DNA of 64,000 nucleotides from Theocolax elegans (taxonomy: Eukaryota > Arthropoda > Insecta > Hymenoptera > Cerocephalidae): the NCBI GenBank assembly GCA_026168455.1, contig CM047425.1, positions 42,614,711-42,678,710 on the forward strand. The letters are read 5' to 3'. The position numbers and the translations under genes are program-made. The notes under the pieces are model-generated. The model saw nothing but the letters and a program-made list of their open reading frames with translations, was not told where the DNA came from and ran no database searches. Below, piece after piece: positions 50,102 through 61,304 of the stretch (within the stretch, counting starts at the first letter, position 1; each line of letters begins with the position of its first letter).

Positions 50102-51945
50102 GTTTTAAATTAAATAGTTATGTTTTACTTTTAATAGTCATATAAGATAATAACATTAACTCGAAGCGACTATAGATATAAATTCAAACCAAAATATAAA
50201 CGATAGCTCAGAACAAGAATATACGATTTAATAACAAATCTAAGCTCATTCACATTAATTTGAACATAAATTGTAAAGGAAAAAAAAATTATAAAAAAAT
50301 CGAAGCTACAAAATTGGACATTAGATTAAACAACAACTTTGATCTAAATTAAAACAATTAATCTTATTTTGTTCCTTATAGTTTCCTTTCAGTTACACAT
50401 ATGTTTCATCAAAATTTTACTCAGTTCGCATAGAACTTTTGAAGAAATAGAAATTTGACTTACTTATACTTCCATATAAACAAACATTTTCTAAAGTTTT
50501 AGAAAGATCCACTTTCCATGATACACTTGTTGTTATTTAATATTTAATTTAATTAATTTTTTACACCTCATATGTATATAAAAATATTAAGAAAGTCAAC
50601 AAAAAATAATTTAAGTAGTTTCGCGAAATGGAATGCCGAATTGACGTACAAAAATGTGAAATTACTGAGCTTCAGAGATGTCGACTAAAATCTATTTTAA
50701 ACAATAACTTAGTTAAATAATTGTTTCGCATGGTATCGAACACTACTTTTTGATATAGCAGGTGTAATTGCATTTTAAATATTTGTAAAATACTTAAATT
50801 TGCAGTTTCACGTACGATGTATGAAAAAATATATGTAATTATTTTTGCATGCCCAACATTTACTTCTTTAAAAAAAATTTAATATTTTAAAAGGTTTTTC
50901 TCAGGCTAAATTTTTGAATTTTACAGCTCGATTTTAACGAGATTCAAAAAAGTCTTTTGACTTATACTACATTTTAATTCTACGGAAATGATGTCTACAC
51001 TGATAAATTGTGTATTAATAATATTCAATTTTCCACACGTTTCTGATACTTACAATTAGTAAAAATTGAGTCGCTGCACAATTCTATTAAATTATATTAA
51101 CTATTTTTATAAAAACGTTATAACAATGATTAGGATAATGTAAAGAAAATCTTTAAGTAAAATTATTTGCGAAGAGAGTTTAAGGTTACAGTGAATACTA
51201 TTTGTTTAAAATAAAAATACATTGTATACACTGCATTCAATTCAACCAGTTTCAAATTCTTTTCGAAGTAGTAAATATGCCCATTTAGCAGTTACTCTAG
51301 TTATGTTACTTTGTTATATGTAGAGTTTTTAATATTGTGGGATTGATTTGTAAATGAAAAATTATTATTGTTATACTAAATATTCAATAATTCTGTAAAA
51401 TTAAAGTATACTGTTTTGTAATAAGTAATATTGTTAGAATTCCAAAAATGTTGATAAAACGGTGAAAACGAGATAGTGCAAGTCTTAGAATTAGATTGTA
51501 CCTTAATATAGATATTAATGAATTTAGAATTGTTATATTACATTCAATTCTGAGTAAAGTACTAGTATTTTAACAAAATCCATAAATCTTTAAAGATATT
51601 AATAAAAATGTGAGTTTTAAAAAGATATTCCTACAAGAATACATAGACGTACGCAACTTTATGAATTTTATAAAACTAAAAATCGTTTTTTTTTTACCTA
51701 TCTGAAACTTTAACTTGCTGTTAATTATATTAAAATGGACCTAGCAAAATTTTTTAACAGAATTCTAGAAAATCAAAAATTTTCACAATTCTCTTAAGCA
51801 AAAGCTTCTCATAAAATCTCAAAGACATCTATTTTTTTAACTCAATTATATTATAAAATATATAAATATTTCAATTGCACTCGAAGCGCGAGTAAAGCAA
51901 TTTTGCGCATGTAAAAATCGTATATGGGATAAAAAATATGATTAC
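50102..51945. other. Intron 4 of hAT-2 transposase gene
   Basis: About 1.8 kb of AT-rich sequence without open frames of note, between the donor GTAATC at ~51945 and the acceptor TTTTTTCAG at ~49980. Unusually long for a transposon intron, though I see no obvious inserted element. Confidence 0.5.
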
Positions 51946-54731
51946 CTGAGATGGTCGCTCTTCACACTCTTTAGCTACTTGAACAGACTGTAAAAATTTT
52001 TAACCTATCATATAATGACTGTAATAAAGCGCGAGCTCTGCTTTCTTTATTTTCAGGAAAAACATCTTCCTCACTTTCTTCATCATTTAAAACAAAAGGA
52101 AAATATCGAGCATCAACAAGTAGAGCTGCTAATATTACGTCATTGTCAAAAATTTTTTTTTGCCGACGGATCATTGCGGAACACAAAGCAAGAGCCATTG
52201 GTGATTTTAGTTTTCTCAGCTGTAAATTGCACCTTGACCATATTTCATAAAAATCACCTGGTAGTAACTGCTCTTCTTGTAAGCGAAGAGTTGCAATTCT
52301 AATTGGCTCTAGCGCTGCCAAACATTCCTCAATTTTCGCCCATTCTGTGCATTTTAAATCTAGCTCTGAATCAAATTTTTTAAAACTTTCACAAAATGAT
52401 TTTGCCTTTATCAAAGATTGTAGCATGTTAGCCATAGCACTCCACCGCGTCGGAACGTCTAAAACTGGCTTACTAATGTCAAGATCCCTTAAATACATGG
52501 ACATATTTTCAGTCCGCAGGTGTTTCACAACTTTTCGAGCCTGGAGAGAAAAGGTAAATAAAATAGTTATTGTGAAGAATGTAGTATTTAATTAAATAAG
52601 TAAAAAAATCTTATTATTACATCTACTAAGACTTTGTGAACCATTGAAATGCGAAAAGACAGTTGAAACCAAGATCTTTAATTTTAACGTTGTTTCGTTC
52701 AAATATATGGAACAAATCAAAAGTTATATTTAATTGAAAACATGTAGAAAAATTCATTGAAAAATCAGTAAAATAATTCATTCAAAATTAACATTCACTT
52801 ATAACTATTTTTGAATCCATCAATTTTTAAACTGTTCTACATATTTGAACGTATCTATGTTGAAATTGAATGTTTTTATATCAGTTTTCTTTTCTTTACT
52901 AGATCCCGAGTTATATTAATTTGCGTATAAACCTATTTTCTATAAATTTTTCAAAAAATTCTGAAATCTTTGATAGCCTATAGAGCTAAAGTTTGAGGCA
53001 TGGGACAATTTTTTGATCAAAGAAATATTAATTTTAGCACCGAAGGGTGTAACTCGAAAAAATCATTCCAAATTTGTATAAACTAGCGAAAATGAATTCG
53101 TTTTCAACAAACTTCAAAATGTATGTAGATTACATGTTGAGAGGTAGATTATGTAGAGCTTGGCAAAATTCTTAAAAAACAATGAAATCTTATGTAATTG
53201 GAATTAAAAAAAAATAATAAACAATAGGTCACTTTTTATTAGTTTACATTTTCCCTTTATTATTCTACTAGAAGACTAGAACACTTTAATATTTTTAATA
53301 TTTTATTATTTTACTAAGAACCAAAATTATGACATTTAAGTATGCAAAAATGAAAAACACGTCTCTTTTTTTAATCCTTGGAGGATATTGTTAGTGTTAA
53401 ATATGTAATGATAATAATAATAGAAGTAGTAATAGTATTAATAATAATAACAGTAATACTTATGCAATATATTATTAAAAACATTGATAAGTGTAATTAG
53501 TTTAACTATATAATTCATTAAAAGTATATTACTGCTATGAATATAACAGCAACATTGTAAAATGTATAGTAAATCAGTAATTTACCTTTTGAATTACTTT
53601 TTCAAATTTCGATTTCATAACATCCCAAACGCAAAGTTAAAGAGTGTGGGGAGCGCATCGAACGCAAGTCAAAATTGAACCTCCAATATAATCATTGTCC
53701 TCATTGAGCATAGATTCTATCATAATCATTTGCGCCAATAGTTTCATCACTTTCTTCAGAAGAATCATCTTTATTTAAAATACTTTTCGCCAAATAATCT
53801 AACTCCTCTTCTTGTAGAAATCTTGTCATTTTAATCATATTTGCTCCATTGTCCGTGGTGCAAGTAAAAATGCGTTCAACTCCAACATCATATTCGGCAA
53901 GAATTTCTGTTATTACAGAGCGAAGATAATCTGAAGTATGATTAGCTTCTAAATGCTTAACAGCTAAAGTTCTAAGTTCAATTTTACAATCTTGAATATA
54001 TTGGACGTTAATGCCTAAAAATGATCTGCCCAATCTAGATGCTATATCGCACTTTACACTAACTAGTCCAACCTATAAATATTATTTTTCGGTAAAACGG
54101 TAAATATTTTTTCAGTCTTCATTCATTTTTTTATAAATTTCAATAATGCAAGCAATATTATTACTATATATTTAAAATTATTCTAACTGTATAAAAAATA
54201 ATATTAAATAACGAGTTACTTTATATTTTGAAAATTCAAAACTGAAAGATTTTTAATTTTACTACAATCAAAAATTGCAATTCGTTATAATGAAATTTTA
54301 ATGTACTAGATGTAAGAAATGATCAAAAACTTACATCTTGCAGATCCTTTTTTATTTTTCTCTAAGTTTAGCAGCTTGCAGACATACATTTTCTTTAACG
54401 GATTCTGGAGTTATACTAATTTTTTCATTACTGGGTAAAGCTTCCAGTAAAGGATTTACTAGGTCCAAAAAACCTTCGTCAGTCAAATATGAGAATGGGC
54501 GACCATGTATAGTTACTATCTTTGTGCAAGCTTTTTTGATGTCTCCACTGGCTATATTAACATTTCGTAGTTTTTGTCTCTTTTCCGGTGGTTCTTCCTG
54601 TTTTTCGTTTTTCAATTTGCAATATTCTATATATGCATCTTTTTGATGGTGTCTCTGTAGATGTTAAACTAGATTTCCGCTGTGTTTGCCCTTTACAAGA
54701 AAATATAAACAAATTGCCTTTAATGTTATAA

Positions 54732-55096
54732 TAGTACATTTCGATACTAGTGCGAGAATATGATTTCTTCCTCACGGAAGAACGAGCATATGAGGAGAAA
54801 TCATATGCTCGCACGTGTGTCGAATACTATTTTTTAACATGACGTGCGAGAAACTCGATTCAGCGTGCAGGTTTTTCAATAAGCGTGCGCGAAATCGCGT
54901 TTCGCACACGAAGTGTTAAAAAAATATTTCACGCACGCTTATTCAAAAACCTCCATGCTAAATCGAGTTTCTCTCACATCGTGTTAAAAAATAGAATTCG
55001 ACACACGTGCAAGCATATGATTTCTCCTCACGTGACCTTCGCAAATCGTCCCTTGTGGGCGAAATCATATTCTCGCACTAGTATCGAAATGTACTA
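54732..55096. mobile_element. Palindromic MITE in hAT-2 intron 1
   Basis: The halves are long inverted repeats. The left starts TAGTACATTTCGATACTAGT and the right ends ACTAGTATCGAAATGTACTA, with further mirrored blocks (GAGGAGAAATCATATG, AACTCGATT, CACACG). TA at both outer edges fits TA-target insertion. The centre contains GCGCGAAATCGCG. No coding capacity. It lies between exons 1 and 2 and so postdates hAT-2. Confidence 0.85.
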
Positions 55097-55819
55097 TTTG
55101 GGAACCAAATTTTAGAAAATTTCCATTTTCACTTTCGAAGTCTCTCTTTTTAATTCAAACTTGTGCGTATCTGTGTATTTACCCATGTGTGTGAGAAAGA
55201 ATGTACATTTTACAGAATAGGTAAGCTACAAGAAGGTGCCCTAGCGCACCGACGTTTGACGCTATGTCTTGTTTTTAACCTTTGAAATGACGGCTCGACA
55301 CGCTTACGTGTGCCACCAATGACTTTAAAACAAAACTTCTTTCGATATATATTAGTTATTTATATAAATAAATATTACTGCCGGCTATCAAAAAGTGAAT
55401 GTTACTTAGAGAAAAACATATTGCATGTTACTGAAAGCTCCGTTCTATAATATATTGAAAATGATTAATTAATATAAAGTTGATATTTCTAATAGCCATT
55501 GTTTTGAATAAAATATAATTTCTTTTATAAAAAAGGATTGATACTTTCTTAAAGGTTGTAAGGTTTTTAAACACTGTTTAATTTTAATCAAAGTTTAATA
55601 AAATTTTATACGGTAATTTTTCAGAAGTTTTGAAAACTTTACATAAACGTTAGCAAAATCTTTAGGCAAGCTAATAGTGTATTACAATTTATATATGCGT
55701 TAGATTATTTTTGCATAATCAACAAACAATATTTATAATAAAAAATCTTTAAAAAACTAACTGGATCATTATGAATCGCAATTTTAGGCATTTTTAAGCT
55801 TATTTTCATGTTTACTTAC
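55097..55819. other. Remainder of hAT-2 intron 1
   Basis: AT-rich, no gene seen. CACGTGAC and other CpG-containing words at the MITE edge are its only GC-richer part. Confidence 0.5.
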
Positions 55820-55939
55820 AGAGACTTCGATTGAACAATTCGCAACGTTGCATGTTGAGACGTCGTTTTCCTCATCATACACAAAAAATGTGTGAGCAGG
55901 ATTTGACTGTGGTCTGCCGAATGAACTACTTTTTTTCAT

Positions 55940-57608
55940 GGCGATAAGAGTTTTTAATTCACAACTTTAAAAAAAGAACAAGTTTTTTAGATAATTAGAT
56001 TAAATACAAACAAAATCACAAATTAGCATTAAATTAGTCATAATCAATTAAAATAAAATAAAAAAATAATTAAGATTATAATATTAATATTAAGCAAAAA
56101 AGGGCAATTTACGTTTACTTAGTATGGTTTGAAGCATTTTGTAAGATAGTTTATACACTTTTATTACAATGTACAAAAAATAATATGGAACTTACTTTTA
56201 TATGCCTTCTGATTCAGTTTTGTAAAAAGGTTTTCGTTGATCAAAGAGACTCCAAAAGCACATCCGTACACTACGAAGTCTCGTTGTAAAAAGACATCGT
56301 CTTAGGCCCATGTTTAACTAATTGTACTTGAAGCGAAAACCAAAGGACGTATATATATATATATATATAATCGTTTATTATTAAATATCGCAGTATACAT
56401 GTAACTTTCGTTATAGCGTTAAATGTCAGTTTTTATTGTACGTAGATCTGAAACATCGTGCGTAAAACGAGAAAATTTGAAAATTCTTAATAAAACTATG
56501 TAGGGGAGACTGAGGATTTTCAAACTCTTTTTTTATTAATTCCTTTTCTTATTGAAAACGATAAAATTTTACAATTGTAACTATGGAAACTTACCTTTAA
56601 ATATCTCATGAATTTTTTTACTCACGAAATTTATTGGTAGGGCGCTTTATTTTATGCTTGAAAAAAGCTACTTTGTACAAAAATGCCCTAAACCTGGGGT
56701 AATTTTGAACATACTATGGAAAAATTTTGTACCCATTTGCAATTTATTTTTTTTCCAATATAAACAACAATATTTGATAAGCGCAATTACTGAAACATCA
56801 TTACTTTTTATGAACTCGTACAATTTTTTTAGATGCCTGATTTATCTATACGACTGTTTATTTGAAGTTTAAAACCTAATGTTATTTTAATCTCGCTCCG
56901 TTCGGGTTTCACCTATTACTCCCCGCACTCACTTTTTACTCACCGTACTCACTTTTTTACTCACCGCATTGACTTATTGAAAAATACACTTTTTATCTCA
57001 ATAATTAATTATTTAATAAAATATACCATAAATAATACATAAGTAATATAACCAATTAGAAATATGAAAATAAATGATTAAATTGTTGTTATTGTTTTGT
57101 TGTCGAATAAAGTGGCCTTTTTCAGGTGATTTGGGTGAAAAATTTTATATGCACCAAGGGAGTAAAGTAGGCGTTTATTTCCGGGATGAAAGTTACTGCC
57201 CGAGCTGTAGCGAGGGCAGTAATCATCCAAGGGAATAACCGCCTTTTACTCTCGAGAAATAACTATTACTCATATAGAGTATTCTTTAAAAATTATTGAA
57301 AAATTTTCTGTATTTTGTTGTACAAAATAAAAACATAAACGAGAGTGATTAAGTTCGATTTGATAAAGAAAAATATGAGTAAACGTACATTGCGGAAAGC
57401 CTTTTGCGAAAATAAGGTATCAAGTATAACAATTTTTTCTGGAGCCTAAAATAAAAATAAATATGTTTAGAACCCCTTTAAACAAACCTCTCAATAAGTT
57501 CTTTACTGTAGATAAATATACGTTTATAAAAAATATTTTTATTTTCTTCAAGCTAACCCAGGCTTGTCCGTTTAAGCGCAAACATTCGTGCATTTATCAA
57601 TAAATATG
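55940..57608. other. 5' flank of hAT-2 gene, with short repeats
   Basis: Contains a (TA)n tract (56350-56369). At 56915-56970 there are four copies of a CTCACCGYACTCACTTTTT unit. At 57170-57260 there is an imperfect inverted pair (GGGAGTAAAGTAGGCG and CGCCTTTTACTC). Part of 57100-57180 resembles 28290-28370. No open frame is convincing. Confidence 0.5.
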
Positions 57609-58410
57609 GTGTGCAACCAAGGGCTAAGTGGTCTTTTTTCCTCGTGCGTTTGAGTTCTCGGCTTCGGCTAGTTTGCACCGCGTACTGCAAATCCACACTC
57701 ACAAGAAGGAGTTCCAGTCTCCGGGTCACGGTTTTCGTTGCAACTTTGGGAACTGTTTTCTGGTACATAAATATGATAAAATACACGCGAAATTCAATCG
57801 CATAGGCTGTTTGACAAAAGTTATGCGCAAATAATGAAAAATTGTGAAAAAAATATGCTTTAGTTTAATTGCTGATAAGTCGGAAACCGTTAGAGATAGA
57901 CATTCAAACCCAAAACCACAAGAAAGCTGAGATCAAGTACTTCAGATTAAAAAAAATAAGCTCAAAAGTATTAATTTGGAACAAAGTTATCGGAAAAACA
58001 AGCATATGAAGTAATTTTGATAAAAATTTAGTACTATAAATTTATTTTAATTTTTAGACCATTACTTCATATGCTTGTTTTTCCGATAACTTTGTTCCAA
58101 ATGAATAGTTTTGAGCTTATTTTTTTTTAATCTGAAGTACTTGATCTCAGCTTTCTTGTGGTTTTGGGTTTGAATGTTTATCTCTAACGGTTTCCGACTT
58201 ATCAGCAATTAAAGTAAAGCATATTTTTTCACAATTTTTCATTATTTGCGCATAACTTTCGTCAAACAGCCTATGAGATTGAATTTCGCGTGTATTTTAT
58301 CATATTTATATACCAGAAAACAGTTCCCAAAGTTGCAACGAAAACCGTGACCCGGAGACTGGAACCCTCCTTGTCAGTCTAAAAAAGTACACTTTAAGCC
58401 CTTGGCACAC
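57609..58410. mobile_element. Fold-back element with GTGTGC..GGGCT ends
   Basis: Nearly the whole 800 bp is an inverted repeat centred near 58040. The left end GTGTGCAACCAAGGGCTAAG is mirrored by CTTTAAGCCCTTGGCACAC. Inner blocks include GTCACGGTTTTCGTTGCAAC, TTATGCGCAAATAATG and GAAAGCTGAGATCAAGTAC. The inner part belongs to the same family as 26156-26511. Flanking AATAT words at both sides may be a target duplication but are ambiguous in AT-rich DNA. No coding capacity. Confidence 0.85.
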
Positions 58411-58549
58411 AATATACTATTGTTTTAAAAAAACCTTATTAATATTGCATAAATATTCTGAAATAAAAAAGATATTAAAAAAATTTGAAAATGCTCCTGC
58501 AGAAAAATATACCTGTCGCCCTTATATATATACATATAAAACTACTGAA

Positions 58550-58562
58550 TTGGAAAGTAAAT

Positions 58563-58594
<32 letters not shown>

Positions 58595-58635
58595 ATTTAC
58601 TTTCCAATTTAGTAGTTTTATATGTATATAGGAAT
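58550..58635. repeat. Small palindrome around (TA)n
   Basis: TACATATAAAACTACTGAATTGG and its inverse flank a (TA)n core (58540-58628), giving a local hairpin. It may be another fold-back remnant. Confidence 0.6.
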
Positions 58636-58764
58636 TAAATTGTTAATACTATATCTTTTCGAAATTACGATGCGTTCATTTATGTACGAAAATTTGATTA
58701 AAAGTTCTTGGTAATTAATTTCATTTTTTAGTACGCAATTAATCTACCGATGATTTCAATCTAT

Positions 58765-59045
58765 AAAATAACGTAACGTAACTCGGTTTTTACTTTCGTT
58801 ACCTATTTTTGTAACGCAACTAAAAATCAAGTGCATTTTCGTTTCGTTTTTGTGTACCGTAACGAAAATCAAATGCAATTTCGTTTCGTTTTTGTGTACC
58901 GTAACGAAAATCAAATGTATTTTCGTTTCGTTTTTGTGTACCGTAACGAAAATCAAATACATTTTCGTTACGTTTTTTAGTATCGTAACGAAAGTTTAAA
59001 GCAGATTTGTTACGTTATATAATTAATAACGTAACGTAACTACAG
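58765..59045 (-). repeat. Right subterminal 42-bp repeat array of hAT-2
   Basis: Units containing GTACCGTAACGAAAATCAAA recur every 42 bp (58855-58980). They are bordered by AACGTAACGTAACT on both sides, in inverse orientation to the left array. Confidence 0.9.
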
Positions 59046-59068
59046 TTTTAGTTACTCAGAAGTCCCTG

Positions 59069-59076
59069 CTTTTAAA
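59069..59076 (+). repeat. Target-site duplication, right copy (hAT-2)
   Basis: CTTTTAAA, identical to 48912-48919. Confidence 0.88.
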
Positions 59077-59487
59077 ATTATTAAAATTAATTTAAAATCT
59101 GATAATGCAAGTGTTATTAAACTTATTAATAAACACATTTACAAAGAAAGATTTTATAAAAATGTTAGTTATTTTGGAACAATGAGTGGTAAATTAATAC
59201 TAAAATATAAAAATACCTTCTAGAAGAGCATAAAATCGCAAGTATAGATGTTGCTGTTCGCACCTTGAAAAATAAAAAAACAAGATAATAGAAAATACTT
59301 CAATAGATGTGCGTTAACCAATGTTTTATATTACATAATCCCAAACTTGATTATTAAATTTTATAAGCTATGTAACTAAAGTATTAAGTATTTTAGGTAC
59401 ACAATTTAATTATTAACAGAATGCACAAAGTTTGAAAAATGTAATTAATAACATTTATGCAGTTTTAACTTGGCTTTGTTACCTCTT
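59077..59487. other. AT-rich intergenic DNA
   Basis: No gene or repeat recognised. An isolated AACTTGGCTTTGTTACCTC word near 59467-59485 is the inverse complement of part of the adjacent MITE end and may be a relic of another copy. Confidence 0.5.
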
Positions 59488-59878
59488 TAACGGGGTGCCA
59501 AAGCCAAGTTTAATCCTCGCTACCTTACCGACCTCGAAAATCACATAAAATTACTTATAATTAAAGAGGAAGTAAATTTGCGCTAATTGGGGATTGCATT
59601 ACGCTTCCTTTATTAATAATCTCTCTCTGTTCAAAATTTGAAGCAAATATATCAATTGGTTTTCGAGTAATCCCTTAACAAAATTTACGATAATTTCGTG
59701 CAATTTGAGGTTATACGTGCGTCTAATTAAAAGGCACGTCAACAATTATTAATAAAGGAAGGGCACTGTTCTCCTGGATTTATGTAAATTATCTTCGTTT
59801 TTTAACTATAACTAATTTTATGTAATTTTCGACGTCGGCAAGGTAGGGAGGATAAAACTTGGCTTTGGTACCTCGTTA
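59488..59878. mobile_element. TA-flanked MITE with ACGGGGTGCC/GGTACCTCGT ends
   Basis: TAACGGGGTGCCAAAGCCAAG at the left is mirrored by CTTGGCTTTGGTACCTCGTTA at the right. The arms are ~65 bp, include CCTACCTTGCCGACGTCGAAA-type sequence, and have TA at both edges. A second internal inverted pair (TCCTTTATTAATAAT/AATTATTAATAAAGG) lies inside. No coding capacity. Confidence 0.8.
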
Positions 59879-60155
59879 CGAGTTATGAACACTAATGTAA
59901 TACTTGTTATTATTTTTCTTATCAGTTATAAAATTTTTCTTGCACAAACACTAACAGTCTATTCTATTCTTTCCCTTTCTTACCATTTATTTAATTCTCC
60001 TTTTAGTTTTACTGTATTTTTTCACAGTGCATTATTTCACAATTATTGCAATAATCGCTAAAATACATTGGTGCTAAAGAATTATAATTATCTTATAATT
60101 TACAATGGACAAGCAAAGAAAAATTCTCTTTTTGAAGCAAACTTTGCATCAACGA

Positions 60156-60710
60156 TAAGGTAAAGTACCCAATCGTGGGACAAACTCAAAACTGGACCTT
60201 AATGTTGGGACAAACGTGTCTATTACATAAATTAATAAATGTGATAGACATAACAATTGATGTTAACAATTCATAGTTAAATAAGTCTAAATAAACATTA
60301 ATTGCACTAAATATAGTTATAAATATCGAAAAATTAATATTCAAATTTTTGGAGGTTAGGCTCGGGCGAGCTAGGGTCCATCATTACCTGCACCTTCAGT
60401 TCTCATAACTCTGATGTTGGACACATAAGTTTTTATTTGTCCAACATTACGTGCATTTTTATGTCCCGCGAAAGGGTCGACCTTCGCTTATGGCTGTCCA
60501 ATCTTAGCTCCTCGTACTCTATTTTTCGAACATAGATATTTTTAATAAAAAAGTTAACGAATGCCATTTTATCTGCATAATTAAGTAAATCTTATACCGA
60601 ACTCGTGTTTTGACGGGGTGTTCGTCTATCTTTTGCAGTAACGGCTTTAAAAACAATGTTTCAGCCGACGCCCATTTAAATTTTGTCCCGCATTTGGGTA
60701 CTTTACCTTA
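60156..60710. mobile_element. TA-flanked MITE, copy 1 of a tandem pair
   Basis: 555 bp from TAAGGTAAAGTACCCAATC to TTGGGTACTTTACCTTA. With TA as target duplication the termini are AGGTAAAGTACCCAA, typical of Tc1/mariner-derived MITEs. It contains GTTAGGCTCGGGCGAGC, a short palindrome. No open frame with a domain. Confidence 0.88.
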
Positions 60711-60745
60711 TTGGTAGTCCAGTCCGATTACTGTAACTTATGGTA

Positions 60746-61304
60746 TAAGGTAAAGTACCCAATCGTGGGACAAACTCAAAACTGGACCTTAATGTTGGGA
60801 CAGACGTAGCTATTCCATAAATTAAGAAATGTGATAGAAATAACAGTTGATACTAATAATTCATACTTAAATAAGTTGAAATAAACATTAAGTGCACTCA
60901 ATATAGTTATAAATACCGAAAAATTAATGTTTAAATTTTTGGAGGTTAGGCTCGGGCGAGCAAGGGTCTGTCCATCTTTACCTGCACCTTCACTTCTCAT
61001 TACGCTAATGTTGGACACGTAACTTTTTATCTGTCCAACATTACGTGCATTTTTCTGTCCCGCGAAAGGGTCCACCTTCGCTTATGGCTGTCCAACTTTA
61101 GCTCCCCGTGCACTATTTTTCGAACTTAGATATTTTTAATAAAAAACTTAATAAATGCCATTTTATCTGCATAATTAAGTAAATTTAATACCGAACTCGC
61201 GATTCGACGGGACATGCGTCTGTATTTTGCAGTAATGGCTTTAAAAACTCTGTTTCAACCGAGGCCCATTTAAATTTTGTCCCGCATTTGGGTACTTTAC
61301 CTTA
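60746..61304. mobile_element. TA-flanked MITE, copy 2 of a tandem pair
   Basis: 559 bp in the same orientation as copy 1, separated by only 35 bp and about 90% identical along its length. Same AGGTAAAGTACCCAA termini and TA borders. The open frame 60776-61075 on the minus strand has no recognisable domain. Confidence 0.88.

Larger units (their letters stand above)
49479..55939 (-). pseudogene. hAT-2 BED-finger transposase, five exons, multiple lesions
   Basis: Exons with GT-AG borders: 55820-55939, 54335-54690, 53586-54072, 51946-52540 and 49479-49979, summing to ~685 codons. Exons 1-2 form a BED zinc finger (CNVANC in exon 1; SGNLV, stop, HLQRHH in exon 2). Exon 3 carries KCDIASRLGRSFLGINVQYI, TTDNGANMIKM and a decayed CAPHTL motif. 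Exon 4 has DVPTRWSAMANM. Exon 5 has the dimerisation block (VSVERVFSAMKFIFADLRSN). In-frame TAA stops lie at 54664-54666, 53637-53639 and 49845-49847. One-base frame changes lie near 54352 (A run), 53730 (GG) and 51992-52000 (T run). The gene cannot make a full transposase. Related domesticated proteins are ZBED-type, but the element's intact ends argue for an ordinary dead transposon. Confidence 0.88.
48920..59068. mobile_element. hAT-2: 10.1-kb hAT element with 42-bp subterminal repeats
   Basis: The left end CAGGGACCTCTTGGTAACT and the right end AGTTACTCAGAAGTCCCTG are ~22-bp imperfect inverted termini, flanked by the perfect 8-bp duplication CTTTTAAA. Tandem ~42-bp subterminal repeats with ACGTAAC/GTTACGT words stand at both ends in inverse orientation. 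The interior encodes a BED-finger hAT transposase in five minus-strand exons. It also holds a palindromic MITE in intron 1 (54732-55096) and a larger fold-back element (57609-58410) upstream of the gene. Confidence 0.9.

Noticed and set aside
51946..51987. Separate 42-bp mini-exon in the hAT-2 gene
   Set aside because: The preceding GT would leave a phase that puts a stop in the mini-exon. Continuous exon sequence with a one-base T-run change fits the protein family better.
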